A stretch of 64,000 nucleotides of DNA from CAHJXG01 sp964235485 (GTDB lineage Bacteria > Pseudomonadota > Alphaproteobacteria > Acetobacterales > Acetobacteraceae). The notes under the pieces were generated by a model. The model had not been told where the DNA came from, did not search any database, and worked only from the letters and a program-made list of their open reading frames with translations. Position 1 is the stretch's first letter; each line of letters begins with the position of its first letter. The DNA is taken from assembly GCA_964235485.1 (NCBI GenBank), contig CAXSAZ010000002.1:1-64000 (forward strand). Reading direction: 5' to 3'. This document shows, one piece after another, positions 1-8,545 of the stretch. The position numbers were made by a program, and so were the translations under genes.

Positions 1-2
1 GG

Positions 3-311
3 CCGGCGGAACAGGGGGACGCGGACGCCGTGCTGAACCGGCCGCGGCATCCCTACACGCGGCTGCTGCTGGCCTCGACACCGTTCGTTGACCCGGCACG
101 GCGGGTGGCGGCGGTGGTTGTACGGGGGGAGCCGCCTTCGCCGGTTGAGGAGGTGCTGGGGTGTGCGTTTGCCAGTCGGTGCGGGTATGCGACGGAGCGG
201 TGTGGGGTGGAAAGGCCGGGGTTACGGGAGGTGGATGGGAGGAGGGTGGCTTGTCATTATGCTGACGATCTCATCGTCAAGAAAGCTGATTATTCCTTTA
301 TGAAAAATTAG
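3..311 (+). CDS. C-terminal part of an oligopeptide/dipeptide ABC transporter ATP-binding protein
   Basis: Partial gene entering from the left edge; the frame is open to base 3. The visible part is the C-terminal oligopeptide-binding extension of OppD/DppD-type ATPases: an EQGDADAVLNRPRHPYT-like segment, then a GEPPSP motif and a Cys-rich stretch (CAFASRC, then two more Cys) ending at ACHYAD. This family energises peptide or nickel uptake at the inner membrane. The last 14 or so residues (after HYAD) are Lys-rich and encoded by AT-rich DNA, so the natural 3' end seems to have been replaced by the islet that follows. Walker motifs lie outside the window. The family call is secure; the substrate is unknown. 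Confidence 0.8.
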   Translation, partial: PAEQGDADAVLNRPRHPYTRLLLASTPFVDPARRVAAVVVRGEPPSPVEEVLGCAFASRCGYATERCGVERPGLREVDGRRVACHYADDLIVKKADYSFMKN

Positions 312-1392
312 TTTAATGTAGGATGCAAGATAAACGAACAAGAAAGATAATCAGATTTCGAAAGTGATTGTTCAGGCTTTGCGTAATGTAACGTCTGACG
401 TAGAACAGTTTGCACGCGAGTATCCGATGTCAATGTTAATATTAGGATATTTTATAATTCTATCAGCATTGTTATATTTTAAATTGTTGCAAGTTTCTCA
501 AATCACGAGAACGCTTCTTGTGCAATCAGTTGGCCCTGTTTGTATGTCCTATCTCCTGTATAGATGGGGAAAACCGTTGCTTTGGTTATGGAGCACCACG
601 GGGGGAAAGCTGGTTTATGTGTTAGGATCGGCCACCGTATATACTGCTTGTAAAACACTCACTGACAGAGTGATCAGCTCAATTTTGCAAACAAACGCAA
701 GTCATTTTCCAAATGCTCAGAACAGCTTAACCCTATATTTTCTAATATTGGGGGTCATATTTCTTGTTGGAATCACAATGCAAATAGCGTACTATACCGT
801 TTTAGGCGCAATAATTGTATTTGGAATACCTCTATTAGCGCCACGAATAATCATTAAAGACGTGATTGAAGCCATACTAAGATTAAACCCGGATATGGCA
901 AACTGGCGTGCTATCCAATTAGCAAGCAACTTTAGCCAAATGGTGAGTTTTAGAAGCATATCCATCATTTTTATAGACACTTTTGCTGCTTTATCTCTTG
1001 GCACGTACATCACTATAATGTCCCTGTCTATTGAACGACCATCCTGGCTTAAAGACGAGTCAGGTCAGTTTATCAGCTTTCCTGAGCAGATCCTTATCTG
1101 GTCGTCTTTTTACCCGAACAAGACAAGCGAAAGTGGTGGCAGAGAGGCTCAGCATTTAATTTGCAAAAACTTACCTCCAAATGCAAACGTCACAATGGCA
1201 AATCCAAATGACTTCGTTCCTAAGGAAGTTATTGTTGCCGAGGTTAGAAAGAGCAAGAGAACTACCGGTGAGAACGCATATACCTACAAGCTTTTGCCTT
1301 GCGAAAATACCAACAATCCAGACAATATCAGAGATCGCTAACACAAAGAAACGAAAATTGTTTAAGGTATATTGAACGATCATACACACTTG
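262..1392. other. AT-rich islet, probably horizontally acquired
   Basis: Base composition drops sharply from about 262 and recovers at about 1393, in contrast to the very GC-rich surroundings. The segment carries one membrane-protein gene. Its left end falls inside the tail of the OppD-like gene and its right end falls exactly where the hicB frame stops. Both flanking genes therefore seem to have lost their native 3' ends. No transposase, terminal inverted repeat or tRNA attachment site was seen. The boundaries are estimated by eye. Confidence 0.6.
364..1341 (+). CDS. Hypothetical multi-pass membrane protein in AT-rich islet
   Basis: This gene is not recognised. It encodes 325 residues from a GTG start. 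Hydrophobic segments near residues 21-42, 50-68, 122-145, 146-165 and 198-220 suggest about five membrane spans. A soluble C-terminal part of about 100 residues follows, with two Cys and many charged residues. Codon use is AT-rich and unlike every neighbour except the lipoprotein gene at 49943-50470, which points to acquisition by transfer. No partner gene is present. A role in defence or surface exchange would be pure speculation. Confidence 0.6.
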   Translation: MIVQALRNVTSDVEQFAREYPMSMLILGYFIILSALLYFKLLQVSQITRTLLVQSVGPVCMSYLLYRWGKPLLWLWSTTGGKLVYVLGSATVYTACKTLTDRVISSILQTNASHFPNAQNSLTLYFLILGVIFLVGITMQIAYYTVLGAIIVFGIPLLAPRIIIKDVIEAILRLNPDMANWRAIQLASNFSQMVSFRSISIIFIDTFAALSLGTYITIMSLSIERPSWLKDESGQFISFPEQILIWSSFYPNKTSESGGREAQHLICKNLPPNANVTMANPNDFVPKEVIVAEVRKSKRTTGENAYTYKLLPCENTNNPDNIRDR

Positions 1393-1656
1393 TTATATCG
1401 TAATGTTAACAAAAACCATGGTAGTGTCGGGGCGGCACAAATCAATCGAAGCTTCATCAAGCCTCGAAGGTTCTGGAATTGGATCGCCATCCTCCATCAT
1501 CCCTTCGACATGGAGCAGCAACGCTTCTGCCGCCATACGTCGGGCATCCTCAAGCGTGGTGCCTGCAGTGATGCATCCCGGAAAGTCGGGAAACTCCACC
1601 CCGAAATCACTGTCGGCTTCCTTGCACAGCAAAGCGACATACGCGGTCACAACCAT
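1393..1656 (-). CDS. hicB: HicB-type antitoxin, probably truncated
   Basis: Encodes 87 residues. The N-terminal HicB fold is clear: YVALL at the start, FPDFPGC at about 22-28, a LEDARRMAAEAL helix, and EDGDPIPEPS at about 56-64. HicB antitoxins neutralise the HicA mRNA interferase and usually add a C-terminal ribbon-helix-helix or HTH DNA-binding domain to reach about 110-140 residues. Here the frame stops right after VFVNITI, at the edge of the AT-rich islet, so the DNA-binding domain is missing. No hicA is found next to it; upstream lies a divergent AbrB gene. It may be a remnant or a stand-alone HicB-like protein. Confidence 0.75.
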   Translation of the reverse strand: MVVTAYVALLCKEADSDFGVEFPDFPGCITAGTTLEDARRMAAEALLLHVEGMMEDGDPIPEPSRLDEASIDLCRPDTTMVFVNITI

Positions 1657-1715
1657 GATAAACGCATCTCCAAACGCTGCTTGCAGGCAAACACCTTACT
1701 TCCTTACTATGGCGT

Positions 1716-1940
1716 ATGCTCGCGAAAATCACTGCAAAGAACCAACTCACCTTACCCAAGCGGATCGTCGAAACGCTCGGCAATCCGTCGCACTTCGAGG
1801 TGGAAATCGACGGCGACCGTCTTGTGCTGACCCCCTCACGTCCGGGGTCAGCCGGTGCAGTGCGCCGCAAGTTGCAGGCGCTTGATCTTTCGGATAGCGA
1901 CGTAACGGATGCGGTCACCTGGGCAAGAAGCAGCAAGTGA
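1716..1940 (+). CDS. AbrB/MazE-family (SpoVT-AbrB) antitoxin
   Basis: Encodes 74 residues. The N-terminal swapped-hairpin DNA-binding motif is visible: KITAKNQLTLPKRIVETLG, then EVEIDGDRLVLTP. The C-terminal tail (about 45-74) would bind the toxin. Such antitoxins bind their own promoter and neutralise a PIN RNase. The PIN gene follows at once; its presumed original start overlaps this stop codon (GTGA), typical of translational coupling. The divergent hicB fragment shares the 59-base promoter region 1657-1715. Confidence 0.8.
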   Translation: MLAKITAKNQLTLPKRIVETLGNPSHFEVEIDGDRLVLTPSRPGSAGAVRRKLQALDLSDSDVTDAVTWARSSK

Positions 1941-1948
1941 ACCACTGA

Positions 1949-2371
1949 CTGGCAGCCACGATTCGCGCCGTCTTTGATACGAATGTAATCATCTCGGCGC
2001 TCGTCTTCGGGCGACGCCTGGCCTGGCTGCGCAACGCCTGGGCAAGCGGACTGCTCGTGCCGGTCGTCTCCCGGCAAACCACCGCGGAGTTGCTCCGTGT
2101 TCTCACCTACCCAAAGTTTCGTTTAACCGCCGCGGACCGAACCGCGTTGCTCGAAGATTACCTGCCCTATGCCGAGATCGTGGTCATGCCTTTGGAAGTG
2201 CCGGCCCTACCCGTTCAGTGCCGTGACCGAAGCGACATTATGTTCCTTGCCTTGGCGACCACCGCCCAAACGCCGTTGGTCAGCGGAGACTCCGACCTGT
2301 CCGTCCTGAAAGCGTCCGCACCCATCGAGGTCTTGTCCGTCGCCGAACTACGGACACGCATTTCGGCGTAA
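1949..2371 (+). CDS. PIN-domain toxin (putative RNase) with damaged or non-standard start
   Basis: The frame encodes a PIN-domain protein of the putative toxin/COG1569 kind. It opens with VFDTNVIISALVFG, whose Asp is a metal ligand, and ends with CRDRSDIMFLALA and GDSDL, which supply the other acidic residues. Full PIN coverage therefore requires translation from before 1961. The natural start would be the GTG at 1937 overlapping the AbrB stop, but codon 4 of that frame (1946-1948) is TGA. The only start after it that keeps the first Asp is CTG at 1949; the next ordinary start, at 2057, loses it. Either CTG is used through coupling, or the toxin is silenced by a nonsense mutation. Confidence 0.65.
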   Translation: MAATIRAVFDTNVIISALVFGRRLAWLRNAWASGLLVPVVSRQTTAELLRVLTYPKFRLTAADRTALLEDYLPYAEIVVMPLEVPALPVQCRDRSDIMFLALATTAQTPLVSGDSDLSVLKASAPIEVLSVAELRTRISA

Positions 2372-2375
2372 CCTC

Positions 2376-3119
2376 TCAAGCCACCCCCACCGTCATCTCC
2401 CCCAAGTAAGCCTGCCGGATATCCTCGTTCCGCCGCAGTTCCTCCGCCGTCCCCGACAGCACCACCACCCCGGTTTGCAGCACATACGCCCGGTGCGCCA
2501 CCTGCAGCGCCATGGCCGCGTTCTGCTCCACCATGAAGATTGTCGTCCCCTGCCGGTTGATCGCCTGGATAATGTCGAACACCTGCTCCACGAACAGCGG
2601 CGACAGCCCCATCGACGGCTCGTCCATGCAGATCAGCCGCGGCCGGGCCATCAGCGCGCGGCCAATGGCCACCATCTGCTGCTCCCCACCCGACAGCGTG
2701 CCCGCCAACTGCAAACGCCGCTCCTTCACCCGGGGAAACAGCCCGTACACCCGCTCCAAATCCTCCTCGAACCCGGCATCGCGCGACCGTGTGTAGGCGC
2801 CCATCTCCAGGTTCTCGAACACCGTCATGCGCGGGAACAGCCGCCGCGCTTCCAGCACCGGGGCGATGCCGCGGGCGACCCGGGCACTCGTGGACAACCG
2901 CTCAATAGGCTTGCCCTCGAACAGCACGGTGCCCGTCGTCGGCCGCACCAGGCCCATGATGGTCTTCATGGTCGTCGATTTGCCGCAGGCGTTGCCGCCC
3001 AGGAGCGACACGATCTCGCCCGGCGCAATCGTGTAGTTCACATCTTTCAGCACATGCAGGTCGCCGTAATGCGTGTTCACGCCGCGGAACTGCAGCAGCG
3101 GCGCCGCGTCAGGCAACAC
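2376..3119 (-). CDS. livF: Branched-chain amino-acid type ABC transporter ATPase LivF
   Basis: Encodes 247 residues, the usual LivF length. The Walker A region is at residues 41-48 (GGNACGKS, with Cys where Ala or Gly is usual), the signature is LSGGEQQM and Walker B is LICMDEPSMGLS. It powers import of branched-chain amino acids or related carboxylates at the inner membrane together with LivG. The GTG start at 3119 has a GGAGG 6 to 7 bases upstream and overlaps the end of the livM-livG fusion. It is the last gene of the liv operon. The true substrate cannot be read from the sequence. Confidence 0.93.
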   Translation of the reverse strand: MLPDAAPLLQFRGVNTHYGDLHVLKDVNYTIAPGEIVSLLGGNACGKSTTMKTIMGLVRPTTGTVLFEGKPIERLSTSARVARGIAPVLEARRLFPRMTVFENLEMGAYTRSRDAGFEEDLERVYGLFPRVKERRLQLAGTLSGGEQQMVAIGRALMARPRLICMDEPSMGLSPLFVEQVFDIIQAINRQGTTIFMVEQNAAMALQVAHRAYVLQTGVVVLSGTAEELRRNEDIRQAYLGEMTVGVA

Positions 3120-5127
3120 GGTCGGCCTCCATCACCGCGGCCCGGGCGGCGCGGCCCAAATAGGCCGTCAGCACCTGCTCGTTCCGCCGCACCTCCTCCG
3201 GCCGCCCTTCCGCGATTTTCACCCCGTGGTCCAGCACCACCACCGTGTCGGCCAGCGCCGTCACCACGTCGAGCTTGTGCTCGATGATCAGGATCGTCAG
3301 CCCCATCTCGTGCAGCGACTTGATCTGCTCGGCCAGTTCCAGCGTTTCCGCCGGGTTCATCCCCGCGGTCGGCTCGTCCAGCAGCAGGATATGCGGGCGG
3401 GACGCCAGCGCGCGCGCAATCTCCACCCGGCGGCGGTTGGCGTAGGACAGCCCGCTCACCACCTGCCCCACCCGCGGCGCCAGCCGGTTGCCGAACATCG
3501 CGATCAGGTCCAGCACGGAGGACTGCGCCGCCCGCTCCTCCGCCCGGTTGCCGGGCGTGCGCAGCACGGAGGCGACGGCCCCGCTGCGCAGCCGCGCGTG
3601 CCGCCCGACCATGACGTTCTCCAGCACCGTCAAGTTCGGGAACAGCCGGATGTTCTGGAACGTCCGCGCCACCCCGCGCGCCAGCACCTGATGCGGCGGA
3701 AGACCCAACAACTCCTGCCCGCGGAACGTGATCGACCCGGAATACGCCGGCACCAGCCCGGTGATCACGTTGAACAGCGTCGATTTGCCGGACCCGTTCG
3801 GCCCGATCACCGCCACCACGCCACCCGCGGGCACGCTGATGTCGATGCCGTCCAGCGCCACCAAGCCGCCGAACCGCACCGAAACGCCGCGTATGTCCAA
3901 CGCCCCCTCCCCCGGCTCCCAGCGCGGGATGGGGTCGAGGTGGAGGAAGCCGCCGCGCGTCACCTCCGCGTGCTGCGCGGCGAAGGTGAGCGGCGGCGTC
4001 TTGCGCGTCGCGGGGATCAGCCCGTTGCGCCGATACAGCATCATGCCAATCAGGATCAGGCCAAAGAACAACTGCGTCCATTGCACGAGGTCGATGCGGG
4101 TGAGCGCCGGGCTGTTCACGGCCTCCCCCAGGTCGTGCAGCCATCCCGTGATCTGCGGCAGGAACCAGGTCTGCATGAGCTGCAGCAACACGGCGCCGAC
4201 CACCACGCCCCACACGCTGCCCATGCCGCCCAGCACCACCATGACCAGCAGCATGGAGGACACGTTGAAATTGAACATCTCCGGCGTCGCGGTTTGCAGC
4301 TTGGCGACGAAGAACACCCCCGTCATGCCCGCGAACGCCGCGCCGATGGCGAACGCCAGCAGCTTGAACCGCACCGGGTTCACCCCCATTGCGCCCGCCG
4401 CCGTCTCGTCCTCGCGGATCGCCATCCAGGCCCGCCCGACCCGGCTGTCGCGCAGCCGCACCGACACGAAGATCAGCAGCGCCACGAGGCCCAAGCCCAC
4501 GTAGTAGTATGGCGTCGAGTCCACGCCGAAGCTTTGGCCGAACAGGCGCGGCGCCTGGATGCCGTTCAGCCCGGCGGCGCCGTTGGTCACGCCGTCCATG
4601 TTGCGCGCCACGATGGGCACGATCTCGCCGAAACCAAGCGTCACGATGGCCAGGTAATCGCCGCGCAGCCGCAAGGTGGGCGCCCCGAAGCACACGCCGA
4701 ACGCCGCGCTCACCAGAGCCGCCGTCGGCAGCGCCAGCCAGAACGACAGGGTGAAGTGCACCAGGTCAGGGCCGCCCTGGTTCATCTTCTCGACCAAACC
4801 GAGAAAGGCCAGCGGCGCCCAAGCCTCGCTCCACAAGGGCATCACCTGGAAGCTGCTGAAGATGCCGTAATAATAGGCACCGATGGCGAAGAACGCGGCG
4901 TAGCCGAGGTCGAGCAGCCCGGCGAACCCCACCACCACGTTCAGCCCAAGCGCCAAGGCCGCATACGACATCGCGTTGGCGAAGCTGTCGATGGTGGCAT
5001 CGTCGTCATACACCATCGGGAACAGCAGCAGCGCCAGCCCGAGCGCCAGCAGCCCCAATGCCCGCCGCCGCTCCGCCGTCAGGCCGGCCAGCGGGCGGGA
5101 CACGTAGGCGAGTGCGGACGATCCCAT
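3109..5127 (-). CDS. Fused LivM permease - LivG ATPase of a branched-chain amino-acid type ABC transporter
   Basis: Encodes 672 residues from ATG 5127 (a TTG lies two codons upstream). Residues about 25-370 form a LivM permease with many membrane spans and the GDYLAIVTLGFGEI loop typical of the family. Residues about 408-665 form a LivG ATPase with Walker A GPNGSGKS (about 442-449), a degenerate signature region VSGLSYANRRRVEIARAL, Walker B LLLDEPTAG and a LivG-type IIEHKLD switch. In E. coli these are separate proteins; the fusion places one permease and one ATPase in a single chain. It lies between livH and livF in one operon. Confidence 0.92.
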   Translation of the reverse strand: MGSSALAYVSRPLAGLTAERRRALGLLALGLALLLFPMVYDDDATIDSFANAMSYAALALGLNVVVGFAGLLDLGYAAFFAIGAYYYGIFSSFQVMPLWSEAWAPLAFLGLVEKMNQGGPDLVHFTLSFWLALPTAALVSAAFGVCFGAPTLRLRGDYLAIVTLGFGEIVPIVARNMDGVTNGAAGLNGIQAPRLFGQSFGVDSTPYYYVGLGLVALLIFVSVRLRDSRVGRAWMAIREDETAAGAMGVNPVRFKLLAFAIGAAFAGMTGVFFVAKLQTATPEMFNFNVSSMLLVMVVLGGMGSVWGVVVGAVLLQLMQTWFLPQITGWLHDLGEAVNSPALTRIDLVQWTQLFFGLILIGMMLYRRNGLIPATRKTPPLTFAAQHAEVTRGGFLHLDPIPRWEPGEGALDIRGVSVRFGGLVALDGIDISVPAGGVVAVIGPNGSGKSTLFNVITGLVPAYSGSITFRGQELLGLPPHQVLARGVARTFQNIRLFPNLTVLENVMVGRHARLRSGAVASVLRTPGNRAEERAAQSSVLDLIAMFGNRLAPRVGQVVSGLSYANRRRVEIARALASRPHILLLDEPTAGMNPAETLELAEQIKSLHEMGLTILIIEHKLDVVTALADTVVVLDHGVKIAEGRPEEVRRNEQVLTAYLGRAARAAVMEADRVA

Positions 5128-5140
5128 GCGCAAAGCCCTT

Positions 5141-6070
5141 TCAGGACTTGTTCGGGGCCAGGCGGCCCATCAGCCCCGCCGGCCGCACGACCAGCACCAG
5201 CACCAGCAGGCCGAAGATGATCACGTCGGCCCAGGCGGTGCCGACTGTCTGCCCGCTCACCGCCTCGATCAGCCCGATCACCACGCCGCCCAGCATGGCG
5301 CCGGGCACGTTGCCGATGCCGCCCAGCACGGCCGCGGTAAAGGCGCGCAGCCCGGCGGCGAAGCCGATATCGACCTTCGCCAGGTTGTAGTACAGCCCGA
5401 AAATCATGCCGCAAGCGCCTGCCAATGCGGAACTCAGGAAGAACGTGGCCATCACCACGCGGTCCACCTCGACGCCCATCATCCGCGCCGCCTCCGGGTC
5501 CTGGGCGGTGGCGCGCATCGCCTTGCCCATCCGGGTGCGCTGCACGAAAAAGGTCAGCCCGGCCATCAGCGCCACGGCGATGACCCAGATCAGCACCTCC
5601 CGCAGCCGCAGCACCGCGCCCCCGATGTGCCAGGCGATGGGCGGCAGCGGGTTGGGGAAGTTCTTCGCGTCCGAGCCGAGCGTCAGCAGCACCACGTTGA
5701 ACAGCACGTAGGACACGCCGATGGTCGTGATCATGGGCGCCGGCCCCGCAACGCCGCGCAACGGGCGCAGCAGGAACCGCTCGATCCCCACCCCGAGGCC
5801 GCCGCATACCAGCATCGCGACGGCAAACGCCGCCCCCAGCGTGCCGATCAGCGGCAGGCCGGTCAGGATCGTCTCCTGACCCACCAGCCCGAAGCTTTGC
5901 AGCGTGAGCATGGCGACCATCGCGCCGACCATGAACACGTTGAAATGCGCGAAGTTGATCAGCTCGGCGATGCCGTAAACCAGCGTGAAGCCGAGCGCCA
6001 GGAGCGAGTACATCGCCCCCAGGCTCAGCCCGTTGATCACCTGCTGGATCAGCAGGTCGGCGGATGTCAC
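5141..6070 (-). CDS. livH: Branched-chain amino-acid type ABC transporter permease LivH
   Basis: Encodes 309 residues from a GTG start at 6070. It is hydrophobic throughout, with the LivH opening QQVINGLSLGAMYSLLALG and the EAAxMMGV loop (about 150-160, PEAARMMGVEVDR) that docks on the ATPase. It pairs with the LivM part of the next gene to form the channel. The gap to livK is only 3 bases and to livMG 13 bases, so it is co-transcribed. Confidence 0.93.
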   Translation of the reverse strand: MTSADLLIQQVINGLSLGAMYSLLALGFTLVYGIAELINFAHFNVFMVGAMVAMLTLQSFGLVGQETILTGLPLIGTLGAAFAVAMLVCGGLGVGIERFLLRPLRGVAGPAPMITTIGVSYVLFNVVLLTLGSDAKNFPNPLPPIAWHIGGAVLRLREVLIWVIAVALMAGLTFFVQRTRMGKAMRATAQDPEAARMMGVEVDRVVMATFFLSSALAGACGMIFGLYYNLAKVDIGFAAGLRAFTAAVLGGIGNVPGAMLGGVVIGLIEAVSGQTVGTAWADVIIFGLLVLVLVVRPAGLMGRLAPNKS

Positions 6071-6073
6071 GGC

Positions 6074-7312
6074 TCAGGCGACCGGTGCGACGCCCACGTA
6101 CTTGTATTGCGCCGTCGGGTCGTCGAGCGGGTGCGCGGGGTCCTTGCGGATCTGGAACACGCTGATGACCTTGTTGCGCAGGTCGCCGTTCTCGTCGAAC
6201 TCGATGGGGCCGAGCAGGCTGTCGGGCAGCTTCACTTGCTGGATGGCGTCGCGCACCGCGTCCCGCGTTACCGGCTTGCCCGTCGCCGCGACCCTTTTTA
6301 CCGCGGCGATGATGATCTCGGCGCCGACATAGCAGCAGATGCTGTAGTCGTCCGGGCGCTGCTTGAACCGGGCGAAGTAGCGCTCGCTGAACTTGGCCGT
6401 CTTCGGGTCCTCGATCACGTGCGGGGCGGCGACCGTGGCATACCAGCCCTCGACCGCCGGGAACCCGGCGCCGTTCAGCAGATCCACTGTCTGCATCCCG
6501 TCGCCGCCCGCCTTGATCACGTCCGGGATGATCTCGTACGACTGCTTGGCCAGCTTCACCCCGGCCTGGCTGACCCCGCCGTAGTAGAGCCCCTGCGGTC
6601 CCAGCGACTTGATCTTGGTCAGGATCGGCGCGTAGTCCGCGGCCTTGGGGTCCAGCCGGTCGCGCCCCAGCACCTTGATGCCCCGCTTCTCCGCCTGCGC
6701 TTGGAACGTGTCGGCGATGCCCACACCGTATGCCCCGGAGTCGTCGAGCACGAAGATGGTCTTCACCTTCAGCGTGTCCGCCATGTAGTTGGCCATGTTC
6801 GGCCCCTGGTAGGCATCCGTCGCCACCGTCCGGAAATAGATCGCCTTGCCCGCGGGCCGGTACTGCGGCGCGAACTTCGGGTCCGTCAGGTCCGGGTTGG
6901 TCGAGGCCGGGGTAATGATCGCGAGGTTGCCCTGGCTCAGGATCGGCGCCATCGCCTTGCCTGCGCCCGACATCTGCGGGCCGAGCGCCGCCACATACCC
7001 CTTGTCCGACACCATGGTGCGCGCGTTGGTCGCCGCCTGCGCCGGGTCGTATTGCCCGGCGGTGGCCGTGGCGTCGTCGAGCTTCACGAGCTGGAACGTG
7101 TAGCCCGGCACCGCCTTGGCGGCGTTCGCCTCCTCAAACGCGATCACCGCGCCGTTGCCGATCCGCGCAGCGTTCTCGGCATCGGCCCCGGTGAAGGACA
7201 GGTTGACGCCGACCTTGATCACCTTGTCGGCGGCCTGGGCGCCCTGCGACCCCAGCGCGGCTGTTGCGGCGAGACCGGCCGCGGTCTGGATGGCAACACG
7301 GCGTGAAATCAT
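6074..7312 (-). CDS. Periplasmic substrate-binding protein of a Liv-type ABC transporter
   Basis: Encodes 412 residues. An N-terminal signal peptide (about 1-27) starts with ISRRVAIQ, a twin-arginine-like opening, and cuts near AQA-ADK. The mature part has the Leu/Ile/Val-binding (Peripla_BP_6) fold, beginning VIKVGVNLSFTG and with AFEEANA after it. It captures the ligand and delivers it to LivH/LivM. First gene of the liv operon. This family also binds amides, aromatic acids and other small molecules, so the substrate is open. Confidence 0.92.
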   Translation of the reverse strand: MISRRVAIQTAAGLAATAALGSQGAQAADKVIKVGVNLSFTGADAENAARIGNGAVIAFEEANAAKAVPGYTFQLVKLDDATATAGQYDPAQAATNARTMVSDKGYVAALGPQMSGAGKAMAPILSQGNLAIITPASTNPDLTDPKFAPQYRPAGKAIYFRTVATDAYQGPNMANYMADTLKVKTIFVLDDSGAYGVGIADTFQAQAEKRGIKVLGRDRLDPKAADYAPILTKIKSLGPQGLYYGGVSQAGVKLAKQSYEIIPDVIKAGGDGMQTVDLLNGAGFPAVEGWYATVAAPHVIEDPKTAKFSERYFARFKQRPDDYSICCYVGAEIIIAAVKRVAATGKPVTRDAVRDAIQQVKLPDSLLGPIEFDENGDLRNKVISVFQIRKDPAHPLDDPTAQYKYVGVAPVA

Positions 7313-7423
7313 GTCAGCTCGCTCCCCTGCTGGGACATGTCCCGACCCCGCCGCAACCGGCGATGCCTATTCAAGAACACGTCATGCAAAGGAAGGGCCA
7401 GAACTTTCGTCTGGCCTCCATGC

Positions 7424-8545
7424 TCAGTATCCCGGCGTCGTGTGGGCACGGACCGCCGCCCGGCCGCGCCGGGTCGTCGCAGGCAGTGGCGGCACGGCGG
7501 CGAATGACTGCCTCAGCCGCTCGCTCGCGAACTCCACTGCCGCCTTGCCCTCCGGCACCACCGCGCCGGTGCCGAAGAACTCGTGCGTCACGCCGGGGTA
7601 GAGCCGCGTTTCCTCCGGCACGCCGGCCGTGCGCAGGCGGTCGCCCAGCGTTTCGCCGCCCGAACGGAGCGGGTCGATCTGCGCCAGGATGATCGTCGTG
7701 GGCGGCAGCCCCTGGAGGTCGGACACGCCCAGGAGGTTCAACCGCGTATCCGCCACGTCCTGCGGCCCGCGGCCGTAATACTTGATGAACCATTCCAGCG
7801 CGGCCCGGCTCAGCGGCTTCGCCCGCGCGTTTTCCTGCACGCTCGGCGCCGTCAGGTCCGTGCTGGCGACGGGATAAACCAGCAATTGGTGCGCCGGCAT
7901 CGGCAGCTTCCCGTCCCGGGCCGCCAGCGCCACGTTGAAGGCCAGGTTGCCGCCCGCGCTTTCCCCGGCCACCGCGACGTGCCGCTCGTCGCCGCCCAGC
8001 GGCGCCGCGTGCTGCAGCACGAAGCGGTAGGCCGCGATGGCGTCGTCATGCGCGGCGGGGAACCGGTCTTCCGGTCCTTTCCGGTACTCCACCGACACCA
8101 CAATCGCCCCGGCGCCGTTCGCCAAAGCCCGGGCCGAGCTGTCATAGGTGTCGATGGTCGAGATCACCCAGCCGCCACCGTGGAAATACAGGATGATCGG
8201 CAGCGGGCCGGGCATCGCCGCGGCCGGCCGGTACACCCGGGCCGGAAGCAGCCCGGCGGCGCCTTGCACTTGGATGTCCTCGACCCGCGCCGGCATGGGC
8301 GCCATGCTCATGCCGCGCTGCTGCTCCACCCTCATCACCGCGTCGGCAATCGACGGGTTCATGCGTGCCTCCGCCGGCGTCAAATCTTGGATCGGCTTGG
8401 CGCCAAGATCGGCCTGCGCGGCCAGCACCGCCGCCATGTCGGCCGTGGGCTGATACGGCGTCCCTCCCTGCGGCGGCGAGGCGCATCCCCACAGCAGAAC
8501 AGCCGCGAGGCCGGCAACGCTTGCAGAACGGACGGGATTGAGCAT
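7424..8545 (-). CDS. Lipoprotein alpha/beta hydrolase (hormone-sensitive lipase family)
   Basis: Encodes 373 residues. Signal peptide with a lipobox (LLWGC, Cys21) predicts an anchored periplasmic lipoprotein. The oxyanion motif HGGGW is at 122-126, the nucleophile elbow GESAGG has Ser196, and the likely acid and base lie in QIDPLRSGGE and GVTHEFFG. The family hydrolyses short-chain esters. The gene lies 111 bases downstream of nothing else on its strand and upstream of livK in the same direction. Its 3' end has a low-complexity Arg-rich tail. The natural substrate is unknown. Confidence 0.88.
   Translation of the reverse strand: MLNPVRSASVAGLAAVLLWGCASPPQGGTPYQPTADMAAVLAAQADLGAKPIQDLTPAEARMNPSIADAVMRVEQQRGMSMAPMPARVEDIQVQGAAGLLPARVYRPAAAMPGPLPIILYFHGGGWVISTIDTYDSSARALANGAGAIVVSVEYRKGPEDRFPAAHDDAIAAYRFVLQHAAPLGGDERHVAVAGESAGGNLAFNVALAARDGKLPMPAHQLLVYPVASTDLTAPSVQENARAKPLSRAALEWFIKYYGRGPQDVADTRLNLLGVSDLQGLPPTTIILAQIDPLRSGGETLGDRLRTAGVPEETRLYPGVTHEFFGTGAVVPEGKAAVEFASERLRQSFAAVPPLPATTRRGRAAVRAHTTPGY

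Noticed and set aside
1372..1885. Two plus-strand frames over hicB
   Set aside because: They are antisense to the recognisable HicB protein and have no ribosome site or family match.
3073..7306. Long antisense frames opposite the liv operon
   Set aside because: Low-complexity translations rich in Arg, His and Gln opposite clear Liv genes; shadows of GC-rich codons.
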